From Rhizobium sp. CSW-27 (GTDB taxonomy: Bacteria > Pseudomonadota > Alphaproteobacteria > Rhizobiales > Rhizobiaceae): DNA of 64,000 bases. The translations under genes and the position numbers were made by a program. Position 1 is the first letter of the stretch, and the number at the start of each line of letters is the position of its first letter. The notes beneath the pieces are model-generated. The model saw only the letters and a list, made by a program, of their open reading frames with translations. It was not told the DNA's origin and did not search any database. The DNA lies in the NCBI RefSeq assembly GCF_018760785.1, contig NZ_JAHHZO010000002.1:496001-560000 (forward strand), read 5' to 3'. Below, one piece after another: positions 55,581 through 64,000 of the stretch.

Positions 55581-56024
55581 ATGACCATTGAAGTCCGAAG
55601 AATGACTGCGGCGGATCTTGACGTTTGGTCCCGCATGCGCGCCTGCCTGTGGGACAGCCTCGATCTCGACGGCCATCGTGCGGAGATCACCACGATGGTC
55701 GGCAATGGTCGCCATCGCGCCTATCTTGCTGTTGGGCTGAAAGGAGAAGCCTGTGGCTTTGCCGAGGTGTCGATCCGCGATTACGCCAATGGCTGCACAC
55801 AGACCCCGGTGCCATTTCTGGAGGGGATCTGGGTGGACCCGGAGGCGCGACGGTCGGGTGTGGGTGCGTCTCTTCTCTCCCGCATCACCTCCGATCTGAG
55901 GGCCGAAGGACATGTCGAACTGTGTTCGGATGCAGGACTTGAAAACCATGCATCGCACGAGGCGCATGCGGCCTGGGGTTTTGGAGAGACCCAGCGGGTC
56001 GTCTATTTCCGCAAGCCGCTGTGA
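55581..56024 (+). CDS. AAC(6')-like GNAT acetyltransferase
   Basis: A 147-residue GNAT enzyme. Blocks seen in aminoglycoside 6'-N-acetyltransferases: LGFAEVSIRDYANGC-like start (CGFAEVSIRDYANGCTQTPV), FLEGIWVDPEARRSGVGASL (acetyl-CoA loop) and the end GFGETQRVVYFRKPL. Whether it acts on aminoglycosides or another amine in this host is unknown; a resistance phenotype is not implied. It sits between the toxin gene and the rest of the urease genes. Confidence 0.78.
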   Translation: MTIEVRRMTAADLDVWSRMRACLWDSLDLDGHRAEITTMVGNGRHRAYLAVGLKGEACGFAEVSIRDYANGCTQTPVPFLEGIWVDPEARRSGVGASLLSRITSDLRAEGHVELCSDAGLENHASHEAHAAWGFGETQRVVYFRKPL

Positions 56025-56079
56025 TGGCAAGTGCCGGCGTTTGGTGGTAGATTTGGGTCCCGTCACGTCAGGGTGGGCC

Positions 56080-56322
56080 ATGGCTGAAGACATCAACAAT
56101 CTTGTGCTTGAACACCTGCGCGCTGTCCGCGGGGACATCCGCGACATGCGGGAGATCCTGCGTGAGCAGGGCAGTCGCCTGACCCGGATCGAATTGGGGC
56201 TCGCCGTTCTTCGCCGAGATCAGGGAACTGATGCAGAAGGCGTTGCGGAAATGGGGCTGCGGCTGGATCGTCTCACCGACAAGATCCACCGGATCGGGCG
56301 GCGGCTCGACATCACTGATTGA
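56080..56322 (+). CDS. Small coiled-coil protein of unknown function
   Basis: An 80-residue, charged, helical protein (LVLEHLRAVRGDIRDMREIL, RLTRIELGLAVL, RLDRLTDKIHRIGRRLDIT) with heptad-like spacing over almost its whole length. Such small proteins are common beside AAC-like or toxin genes in rhizobia. No function is recognised. Starts 55 bases after the acetyltransferase. Confidence 0.68.
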   Translation: MAEDINNLVLEHLRAVRGDIRDMREILREQGSRLTRIELGLAVLRRDQGTDAEGVAEMGLRLDRLTDKIHRIGRRLDITD

Positions 56323-56500
56323 CAAACGATCGTGTGGCACCTTTGCTATTACCCTGGCGCATAACCGCTATGCATTGCTCTTGAAATCACCCTTCCATGC
56401 TGCACTGCACGCAAAGACCGGGTAAAATCCCTCCTGTGTTTTCGCCGACTGGCGTCCGTGAGGCGTCGGGGCGCCTATGTGTTTTTACAGGAGACGATCC

Positions 56501-57040
56501 ATGTTGATTGGCCGCAAAGTGCCTGATGTGACCTTCCGCACGCGCGTTCGTGATGAATCGATCGGCGGCCCCAATCCCTTCCGCTGGCAGGATGTCACCT
56601 CCGCCGACTATTTTGGCGGCAAGCGCGTCGTGCTGTTCTCGCTGCCGGGCGCCTTCACGCCCACCTGCTCCACCTATCAGCTGCCGGATTTTGAAAAGCT
56701 CTATCCGGAGTTCCAGGCGGAAGGCATTGATGAGATCTACTGCATCTCCGTCAACGATGCCTTCGTGATGAATGCCTGGGGCAAGTCGCAGGGGCTCGAA
56801 AACGTCAAGCTTATTCCGGATGGTTCCGGCGAGTTCACCCGCAAGATGGGCATGCTGGTCGCCAAGGACAATCTCGGCTTCGGCCTGCGCTCCTGGCGTT
56901 ATGCCGCCGTCATCAACAACGGCATCGTCGAGCAGTGGTTCGAGGAAGAGGGCTTTTCCGACAACTGCGAAACCGACCCTTATGGGGTTTCCTCGCCGCA
57001 GAACATCCTGGAAACCCTGCGCCGCAAGGAAGCTGCCTGA
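56501..57040 (+). CDS. Peroxiredoxin (Prx5/AhpE-like)
   Basis: A 179-residue thiol peroxidase: the peroxidatic Cys56 is in LPGAFTPTCSTYQLPDFEK, the exact Prx5-type motif, and VSVNDAFVMNAWGKSQG and the WRYAAVINNGIVEQWFEE segment support the family. It reduces H2O2 and alkyl peroxides in the cytosol. Start ATG follows CAGGAG; a 178-base gap upstream suggests its own promoter. H2O2 produced elsewhere, for example by sarcosine oxidase, could be a substrate (inference). Confidence 0.9.
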   Translation: MLIGRKVPDVTFRTRVRDESIGGPNPFRWQDVTSADYFGGKRVVLFSLPGAFTPTCSTYQLPDFEKLYPEFQAEGIDEIYCISVNDAFVMNAWGKSQGLENVKLIPDGSGEFTRKMGMLVAKDNLGFGLRSWRYAAVINNGIVEQWFEEEGFSDNCETDPYGVSSPQNILETLRRKEAA

Positions 57041-57162
57041 GTTTTGGGAGGGGCGGGCTCTTTTCCTGCGCCGGCCCCTCATCTCGTGCATCGCAAAATC
57101 CTGCTTGTCATGCGGGACGGGCTTCGCAATGATGGCGGCGAAGTCACAGGAACAGAAATCCC

Positions 57163-57690
57163 ATGCAGCATGTCCATTCCTACCGCCCGGCTGGCGAGAT
57201 CAGCGATCCGCCCGTCGATACCGTCACGCTCCCGCATGACCTTCGCCACCTGCGCCGCAAACTCCTGCATCTTTCCAATGGCGACATGGTGATGCTGGAC
57301 CTGAAAGAGGCCGTGCTGTTCCATGACGGTGACCGGCTGGTGCTCGACAATGGCGATACGGTGGAAGTGAAGGCGGCGGCGGAAAAACTGTTCGAGGTGA
57401 AGGCGCGCAACACGCTGCATCTCATCGAACTCGCCTGGCATCTCGGCAACCGGCATCTCTCGGCACAGATCGAGGAGGGACGTATCCTGATCCTGCGCGA
57501 TCACGTGATCCGCTCGATGCTGGAAGGTCTGGGTGCGAGCGTCGCGGAGGTCGAGGAAGCCTTCCAGCCCGCCCGCGGCGCCTATCACAGCCATGGTTCG
57601 CATGGTCATGCCCATGATCACGGGCACAAGCACGACCATGGCCACGATCATTCCCATGCACACGGGCACGATCATCATCACCACGATTGA
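57163..57690 (+). CDS. ureE: Urease accessory nickel chaperone UreE
   Basis: A 175-residue nickel metallochaperone: [24 protein letters not shown] N-terminal domain and [16 protein letters not shown] in the central domain, ending in a His-rich tail with about 18 His in the last 36 residues. The tail stores or delivers Ni2+ to the UreDFG complex. Starts 123 bases after the peroxiredoxin gene; six bases before ureF. Confidence 0.96.
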   Translation: MQHVHSYRPAGEISDPPVDTVTLPHDLRHLRRKLLHLSNGDMVMLDLKEAVLFHDGDRLVLDNGDTVEVKAAAEKLFEVKARNTLHLIELAWHLGNRHLSAQIEEGRILILRDHVIRSMLEGLGASVAEVEEAFQPARGAYHSHGSHGHAHDHGHKHDHGHDHSHAHGHDHHHHD

Positions 57691-57696
57691 GACCCG

Positions 57697-58368
57697 ATGA
57701 GCGGTTCCTCTGAGATGCAGGCCCTGCTGCGGCTTATGGCCTGGCTGTCGCCGGCCTTTCCGGTCGGCGGTTTTGCCTATTCCGGCGGGCTGGAGCGGGC
57801 GGTACACGATCGTCTGGTGACGGATGCCGTCGGGTTGGAGGCCTGGTTTTCGACGCTGCTGCGCCATGGCACGCTGTGGAACGATGCGGTTCTCCTCTCC
57901 GCCTCCGCGGCGGCAAAGGGGGAGAGCGAGGTGCTTGCGGAAGTCGCCGAACTGGGTCTGGCCCTGGCGGGTTCCGCCGAGCGGCATCTGGAAACGCTGT
58001 CCTTGGGCAAGGCCTTTCTTTCCGCCGCAACCGCCTGGCCGCATTCGGTGTTTGCGGCGCTGCCGAAGGATTGTCCCTATCCGGTCGCTGTCGGTGCGGT
58101 CGCCGCCGCGCATGGCATCGACGCGGTGCAGGCGCTCGCCGCCTTCCTGCATGCCGGCCTGTCTCAAGGTGTGTCTGCCGGCATCCGGCTCGGTGTCTGT
58201 GGTCAGCAGCAGGGGGTGGAGATCCTCGCCCGGCTGGAACCGCTGATGGCAGAGACCGCCGAGCGGGCAGCCCGCGCCAGCCTCGATGACCTCGGCACGG
58301 CGACCGTCCAGGCGGATATCGCCTCGCTCCGGCACGAGACGCAGGTTTCGCGCCTGTTCCGGTCCTGA
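57697..58368 (+). CDS. ureF: Urease accessory protein UreF
   Basis: A 223-residue, mainly helical protein: LLRLMAWLSPAFPVGGFAYSG opens the family, with LETLSLGKAFLSAA and YPVAVGAVAAAHGI later. It acts with UreD and UreG in nickel insertion into apo-urease. Starts 6 bases after ureE and ends 81 bases before ureG. Confidence 0.95.
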   Translation: MSGSSEMQALLRLMAWLSPAFPVGGFAYSGGLERAVHDRLVTDAVGLEAWFSTLLRHGTLWNDAVLLSASAAAKGESEVLAEVAELGLALAGSAERHLETLSLGKAFLSAATAWPHSVFAALPKDCPYPVAVGAVAAAHGIDAVQALAAFLHAGLSQGVSAGIRLGVCGQQQGVEILARLEPLMAETAERAARASLDDLGTATVQADIASLRHETQVSRLFRS

Positions 58369-58449
58369 CGACCGTTCAACGTTTTGTCGCCTTGTGCGGC
58401 GCAGCGGCGGCGTTATGCTGCCGCCATGATTTTCTGGAAAGGCATGGAC

Positions 58450-59062
<613 letters not shown>

Positions 59063-59070
<8 letters not shown>

Positions 59071-59881
59071 GACGAAGCGGTTCGGTTCCTATGATGTGAG
59101 TGTGTTGATCGACGGCGTTTACAAGGCACCGATCGAGCATCTTGCCCATGCCAGCAGCGAAGCGGTCCGCGATGCGGCGGTTACCGCCTGGGGCGCGCCG
59201 ACGGTGGACATGGATGTCAACCTGTTCCTTCTTAAGGGACCTGACGGCGTGACGCTGGTCGATGCGGGAACGGGGCCGTTCTGGGGGCCGCAGCTCGGTC
59301 TTGGCCGCGCGGCACTCGCCGAAGCGGGCGTTCAGCCGGAGGATGTGGTGCGCGTGCTTGTCACCCATCTGCACGGCGATCATGCGCTTGGGCTGTTTGC
59401 CGATGACGGCGTCTATTTTCCGAAGGCGGAGATCATTGCGCCGAAAGCCGACCTGGACTTCTTCGGCAATTCTGCCCTGAAGGAGACGGTGCCGACTTAC
59501 CGGCGCGGTGGCTTTGATATTGCCGCACGGTTGCTGGCAACCTACGGCAAGCGGGTGAGACCGGTGGAAGAAGGCCCCGTCTTGCCGGAGATCGAGGCGA
59601 TCGCCATGCCGGGCCACACACCCGGCCATTTCGGTTATCTGATCGGTGAGGCGACGGATCGGCTCGTCCTGTGGGGTGATCTGGTGCACGCGCCGGCACT
59701 TCAACTCGATGATCCGGATTTCTGCTTCATCTATGATGCCGATGCCGCTCAGGGCGCCCGCAGCCGCCGGTCGATCTTCGCACGGGCAAGCCGGGAAGGC
59801 TGGACGGCCTCCGGCGGCCACGTTTCCGGCTTTGTGCGTGTCGAACCTGCCGGTGAAGTCTGGCGTCTCGCCCCGGCCTGA
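59063..59881 (+). CDS. MBL-fold metallo-hydrolase
   Basis: A 272-residue metallo-beta-lactamase-fold enzyme: zinc motif [10 protein letters not shown], later His in [12 protein letters not shown] and Asp in [13 protein letters not shown]. Its start overlaps the ureG stop by eight bases, so it is the last gene of the accessory operon. Function unknown; MBL-fold proteins include glyoxalase II, lactonases and others. Confidence 0.85.
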
Positions 59882-59917
59882 TTTTGATCGGGCAAGTCGG
59901 GCCGCGCCCGGTAGAAC

Positions 59918-60604
59918 TCAGATTTCCTTCAGGGCCTCCACGTCGCCGATCTGGATCACCCGGCCGCGCACGGTCACGCCGGTGCGGCGCAGCGACGAGA
60001 ATGCGCGTGACAGCGCTTCCGGGGCAAGCCCCAGCATGCCGGCCAGCAGGCTTTTCTGATAGGGCAGGCGGATCGAGGCCGGGCCGTTGTCGCTCGGGCA
60101 ACGGGTCAGCAGGTAATCGGCCACCCGCTGCGGGGCGGTGTGCAGCCGGTCGTTGACCACGCAGTCCATGGTGGAGAGCAGGTGGTCCGAAAGCGTCGCC
60201 ATGATGGCCTTGGAGACCGTCGGGTCCTGTTCGGCGAGTTCGCGCACATCCTGCATGTCGAAGCGCGCCAGGCTGACATTTTCCGCCGCCTGGGCATGGA
60301 AGCGATAGGTATCGCCGCCATAGATCAGGCATTCGGCGAAGATGTCGCCCGGCCCGCAGATGCGGATATCGGCCTGCCGCCCGTCGCGGCTGACGCGGTA
60401 GAGGCGCACATAGCCGCTGAGCAGCGCGTAGAAGGCCAGCGCCGGCTCTCCTTCGCGGAAGATCGTCGCGCGCGCGGGAAGCGACGTAATGTGCGCTCCA
60501 TCCAGCAGGCGGGCAAGCGCATTGGGTGAAAGCGCCCGCATGAACGCCGTCTTGGCCAGCTGGCCGCGTTCCCGTTGATTGGCCCTGTGATTTCTGTCCA
60601 GCAT
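59918..60604 (-). CDS. Crp/Fnr-family transcriptional regulator
   Basis: A 228-residue regulator: cyclic-nucleotide-binding-like sensor domain (residues ~15-135: ITSLPARATIFREGEPALAF, ICGPGDIFAECLIYGGDTYR) and an HTH (LAGMLGLAPEALSRAFSSLR). It lacks the N-terminal Cys cluster of oxygen-sensing Fnr, so an iron-sulphur sensor is unlikely; it is nearer NnrR/Dnr or CooA-like regulators (inference). Start ATG has GGGGAG upstream. A TTGAC-N4-ATCAA-type box lies ~82 bases before it. Confidence 0.88.
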   Translation of the reverse strand: MLDRNHRANQRERGQLAKTAFMRALSPNALARLLDGAHITSLPARATIFREGEPALAFYALLSGYVRLYRVSRDGRQADIRICGPGDIFAECLIYGGDTYRFHAQAAENVSLARFDMQDVRELAEQDPTVSKAIMATLSDHLLSTMDCVVNDRLHTAPQRVADYLLTRCPSDNGPASIRLPYQKSLLAGMLGLAPEALSRAFSSLRRTGVTVRGRVIQIGDVEALKEI

Positions 60605-60675
60605 CTTGCGTCGCTCCCCTTGCACTGCATCGCCCTTCGGACTGCGAACCGGGGAGAAGATTAGCACTCATGAAC

Positions 60676-60710
60676 AAGGCCCGATTTGACGTCGATCAAA
60701 CCGGGCCTTG
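60676..60710 (-). promoter_or_regulatory. Fnr/NnrR-type box embedded in a hairpin
   Basis: TTGAC-GTCG-ATCAA (60686-60699) matches the Crp/Fnr-type TTGAT-N4-ATCAA box with one mismatch. It lies inside a larger hairpin (AAGGCCCG/CGGGCCTT arms) between the RND stop codon and the regulator start. It may serve autoregulation or act at the end of the RND transcript. Confidence 0.55.
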
Positions 60711-60744
60711 CAGAGACTGTGGACTGTCTGCTTGTTTTCAGCGC

Positions 60745-63700
60745 CTATTCCGCGGCCAGCGGCGGCAGACGCAGAACATTGTTGCCTGCGGAGGTTGTGG
60801 GGCGCCCGGTCTCGCCGGTCTTGCCCTGCAGGGCATCGAGCCGCTGCTGCAGTTCGGCGATGCGGCGTTCGTTGTCGCGCGCCGTCCGGCTCAGTTCCTC
60901 CTCGCTCAGTACCGGCTCTTCCTCCTCCTTCTTGCCGATGAAGCGGCTGAAGATGCGGCCGAGCAGTCGCGACAGATCGTCCATGATCAGGAAGAAGGCG
61001 GGCACCACCACAAGGCTCAGCACCGTGGAGACGATGATGCCGCCGATGACGGCGATAGCCATCGGCGCGCGGAAGGAACCGCCTTCGCCGACGCCGAGCG
61101 CTGATGGCAGCATGCCGGCCGACATGGCAATCGAGGTCATGATGATCGGGCGGGCGCGCTTGCGGCCCGCTTCCACCATGGCCGCCACCCGTTCCATGCC
61201 GTGACGACGCATTTCGATCGCGAAGTCGACGAGCAGGATGGCGTTCTTCGTCACGATGCCCATCAGCATCAGGATGCCGATCAGCACCGGCATCGAGAGC
61301 GCATTGTTGGTGACGATCAGGCCTACCGCCACGCCGCCGATGGCGAGCGGCAGCGAGAACAGGATGGTGAAGGGCTGGATCACGTCCTTGAACAGCAGGA
61401 TCAGCACCACCAGAACCAGAAGCAGGCCGAGCAGCATGGCATTGCCGAAGCCCTGCACCATTTCCGCCTGGATCTTGGCATCGCCGCTTTCCGCCAGCCG
61501 CACGCTCGGCGGCAGCTCGGTCTCCTCCACGATCCGCTTGAATTCGGCGGTTGCCGTATCGAGCGCGGTGCCCTGCGGGATGTCCGAGCCGATCGAGACG
61601 ACGCGGTTGCGGTTGTTGCGCTTGATCGAGCTCGGGCCTTCCGAATAGTCGATGTCGGCCACGCTCGACAGCGGAACGGTGGCGCCGCTCGCCGTCTTGA
61701 TCTTGAGGTTGCGGATCGCCTGCAGGTCGCGGCGCACGTCGAGCGAGGCCTGCGACCGGATCGGGATCAGGCGGTCATCGAGCGAGATCTTCGGCAGCGC
61801 CGCGTCCACGTCGCCGATGGTCGCCACGCGCACGGTCTCTGAGATCTGCTGCGGCGTGATCCCGAGGCGGGCGGCCTCGTCCTTGCGCGGACGGATCTGC
61901 AGCTCCGGACGCGGCAGCGCGCCTTCTGAGGAGACGTTGGCGAGAATCGGCGAGGCGCGCAGCCGGCTTTCAAGCCGGGCCACGGCCTCGTCCAGTTCCT
62001 CGCTGCTGCTGGCGAGGAAGTTGAAGGACAGTTCGCGCTCGCCGCGATCGTTCAGCTTGGTGATGCGCACATCCGCAACGGCGCGAACCTTGGAGAAGAT
62101 TTCCTCCTCGATCTCCCACTGCGGCCGTGTGCGACCTTCAACCTTCATCTTCGGCACATACTGGCCGACGATCGGCAACCCGCCCAGTCCCTTGTTGACC
62201 AGCGTCTTCAGCAGTGAATGCTCGATATTGCCGAGGATGACGTTGATCGTCGCCCGGCGCAGTTCCAGATCGCCCTTCGGCGAGGCGCCGCCGAGAATGA
62301 AGACGCTGTCGACTCCCTCCATCGGCCGGATGATGTCATAGAGCGCGTCGGTGGTGGCCGATGTCTCCTCCAGCGTCGCGTTCGGCGGCAGTTCCACCGA
62401 AAGCGTGATGCGCGATCGGTCTTCGGGCGGCAGGAAGCTGCCCGGCACCTGTGCCAGCAGCATCATCGAGCCGATCAGGAAGGCGATCGCGCCGGCCAGC
62501 GTCGCATAGCGCATGTACCAGCGTTTCGTCGTGCCGGTGACGAGGCGGGTATAGGCCTTCATCAGGCGACCGTCATTGTCGTGATGGTCGTCCATCGCGT
62601 CTTCGGCGCGCATCAGATAAGCGGCCATCAGGGGTGTGATGAGACGCGCCACGAGAAGCGAGAAGAAGACGGAGATTGCCACCGTCAGGCCGAACTGGAT
62701 GAAGTACTGGCCCGGAATGCCCGGCATGAACGAGACCGGCACGAAGACCGCGATGATGGTGAAGCTCGTCGCAATCACCGCCAGGCCGATTTCGTCGGCA
62801 GCATCGAGGGCGGCGCGGTAGGGCGTCTTGCCCATCTTGATATGACGGGCGATGTTTTCCACTTCCACGATGGCATCGTCGACGAGAATGCCGGTGGCGA
62901 GTGTCAGCGCCAGGAAGCTGACGAGGTTCAGCGAAAAGCCGAGCAGGTCCATCACCCAGAAGGTGGGAATGGCCGACAACGGCAGCGCCACGGCGGAAAT
63001 CAGCGTGGCGCGCCAGTTGCGCAGGAAGAGCAGCACGACGACCACGGCCAGGATGGCGCCCTCGATCAGCGTGTGGATCGCCGCCTCGTAATTGCCGTAG
63101 GTGAAGTAGACCGAATCGTCGACCATCTGGATGCTGACATTCGGATGCGCGCTGCGAATCTGATCGAGCTGGGTGGCGACCGTTTCAGCCACCGAGACCT
63201 CGCTCGCGCCCTTGGCGCGGAACACGGCGAAGGTCACCGTCGGCTCGCCGTTGAAGCGGGAGAAGCTCTTCGGTTCCTCATAGGTATCCGTCACCGTGCC
63301 GAGGTCGGACAGCTTCACGAAGCGGTCGCTGGACAGGGCAATCGTGGTATTGGCGAGATCGGCGACGTTGCGGGCATCGCCCAGCGTGCGGATGCTCTGT
63401 TCGTTGCCGCCCACCTGACCGCGACCGGAGCCGAGATCGACATTGACGGCGCGCAGCTGCGCGTTCACGTCCGGCGCGGTGATGCCATAGGAATTCAGCT
63501 TGTCCGGATCGAGCGCGACGCGGATTTCCCGGTCGGCGCCGCCGTAACGGTCGATGCGGCCGATGCCGGGCTGTCCCTGCAGGGCGCGCTTGATGGTATC
63601 GTCAACGAACCAGGAAAGCTCCTCCAGCGTCATGTTGGGGGAGGAGACGGCGAAGGTCTGGATCGCCTGGCCCTCGACATCCACCTTGGAGACGATCGGC

Positions 63701-64000
63701 TCGTCCACCGAGGCGGGAAGATCGCCGCGAATGCGGTCGATGGCGTCCTTGACGTCCTGCACGGCCTCTTCGGTCGGCTTTTCAATGCGGAAGAGAACCG
63801 CCGTGCTGGACTGTCCGTCGGTGACGGTGGAGGTGATTTCGTCGACGCCGCTGATGGAGGCGACGGCATCCTCCACCTCCTTCGTCACCTGCATCTCCAG
63901 TTCGGAGGGCGAGGCGCCGCTCTGCGTGACGCTGATGGAGACCACCGGCACGTCGATATTGGGAAAGCGGGTGATCGGCAGTTTGTTGAAGGCGCCAATG
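60745..64000 (-). CDS. RND-family efflux transporter, 5' end outside window
   Basis: The visible 1085 residues match the AcrB/MexB inner-membrane pump family. Codons run to the window edge with no start, beginning FNKLPITRFPNIDVP. Conserved blocks: VVVVLLFLRNWRATLISAVA, GILVDDAIVEVENIARHIKMG (helix 4 with the paired Asp), and the C-terminal PIIMTSIAMSAGMLPSALGVG. The tail (EEEEPVLSEEELSRTARDNE) is charged. No membrane-fusion or outer-membrane partner lies in the window; such a gene would be just outside. Substrate unknown. Confidence 0.93.
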   Translation of the reverse strand, partial: IGAFNKLPITRFPNIDVPVVSISVTQSGASPSELEMQVTKEVEDAVASISGVDEITSTVTDGQSSTAVLFRIEKPTEEAVQDVKDAIDRIRGDLPASVDEPIVSKVDVEGQAIQTFAVSSPNMTLEELSWFVDDTIKRALQGQPGIGRIDRYGGADREIRVALDPDKLNSYGITAPDVNAQLRAVNVDLGSGRGQVGGNEQSIRTLGDARNVADLANTTIALSSDRFVKLSDLGTVTDTYEEPKSFSRFNGEPTVTFAVFRAKGASEVSVAETVATQLDQIRSAHPNVSIQMVDDSVYFTYGNYEAAIHTLIEGAILAVVVVLLFLRNWRATLISAVALPLSAIPTFWVMDLLGFSLNLVSFLALTLATGILVDDAIVEVENIARHIKMGKTPYRAALDAADEIGLAVIATSFTIIAVFVPVSFMPGIPGQYFIQFGLTVAISVFFSLLVARLITPLMAAYLMRAEDAMDDHHDNDGRLMKAYTRLVTGTTKRWYMRYATLAGAIAFLIGSMMLLAQVPGSFLPPEDRSRITLSVELPPNATLEETSATTDALYDIIRPMEGVDSVFILGGASPKGDLELRRATINVILGNIEHSLLKTLVNKGLGGLPIVGQYVPKMKVEGRTRPQWEIEEEIFSKVRAVADVRITKLNDRGERELSFNFLASSSEELDEAVARLESRLRASPILANVSSEGALPRPELQIRPRKDEAARLGITPQQISETVRVATIGDVDAALPKISLDDRLIPIRSQASLDVRRDLQAIRNLKIKTASGATVPLSSVADIDYSEGPSSIKRNNRNRVVSIGSDIPQGTALDTATAEFKRIVEETELPPSVRLAESGDAKIQAEMVQGFGNAMLLGLLLVLVVLILLFKDVIQPFTILFSLPLAIGGVAVGLIVTNNALSMPVLIGILMLMGIVTKNAILLVDFAIEMRRHGMERVAAMVEAGRKRARPIIMTSIAMSAGMLPSALGVGEGGSFRAPMAIAVIGGIIVSTVLSLVVVPAFFLIMDDLSRLLGRIFSRFIGKKEEEEPVLSEEELSRTARDNERRIAELQQRLDALQGKTGETGRPTTSAGNNVLRLPPLAAE

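Noticed and set aside
55581..56024. Acquired aminoglycoside-resistance gene
   Set aside because: The AAC(6') likeness is clear, but there is no integron, transposase or resistance neighbour, so it is probably a chromosomal relative.
57048..57080. GC-rich hairpin after the peroxiredoxin as a terminator
   Set aside because: A good stem (10 of 11 pairs) but no T-run follows on either strand, so it is not listed as a terminator.

Overview
This is a GC-rich, gene-dense chromosomal window from an alphaproteobacterium, most likely order Hyphomicrobiales (Rhizobium/Agrobacterium/Shinella/Ensifer-like). The main indicators are the CtrA/ChpT/SciP/EipA cell-cycle set, an RpoH-type sigma factor, paired liv and urt ABC transporters, a sarcosine oxidase operon and rhizobial-type palindromic intergenic repeats. 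All calls come from reading the sequence; no database search was run.

Layout. 1-13.4 kb is housekeeping: a truncated transglutaminase-like protein, a DMT transporter, purA, a 905-residue proline/alanine-rich membrane protein, an ABC-2 exporter, rpoH, a methyltransferase, an RluD-type pseudouridine synthase, a SpoU-type RNA methyltransferase and a coiled-coil protein. 13.5-18.0 kb is a cell-cycle block: eipA, chpT, a receiver-only protein, ctrA, a FliJ-like gene and sciP, with three CtrA-box-like sites and a dense GANTC (CcrM) cluster above ctrA. 18.3-30.4 kb holds a DUF2793 protein, soxBDAG, a divergent Bcr-type MFS/TetR pair with twin palindromic operators, a Gre-factor, a ParDE module and a dimethylglycine/sarcosine dehydrogenase-like enzyme. 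30.6-36.2 kb is a complete branched-chain amino-acid (liv) transporter with its own terminator.

37.0-41.3 kb encodes an unusual two-component pair: a hybrid kinase whose input half is an NCS1-type transporter followed by an eight-cysteine module, overlapping a LuxR-type response regulator. It lies between the liv cluster and the urea system. 43.9-59.9 kb is the urea system: urtABCDE (urea uptake), an esterase-like gene overlapping ureD, ureD-ureA-ureB-(LprI-like)-ureC, then a toxin-antitoxin pair, an AAC(6')-like acetyltransferase, a small coiled-coil protein and a peroxiredoxin, then ureE-ureF-ureG and an MBL hydrolase. The window closes with a Crp/Fnr regulator that has an Fnr-like box upstream, and a truncated RND efflux pump.

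Together the accessory part looks like a nitrogen-scavenging region: uptake of amino acids and urea, urea hydrolysis, and oxidative demethylation of N-methylated glycine derivatives. The transporter-fused kinase is the most interesting candidate for sensing one of these nitrogen compounds; that link is inference from position only.
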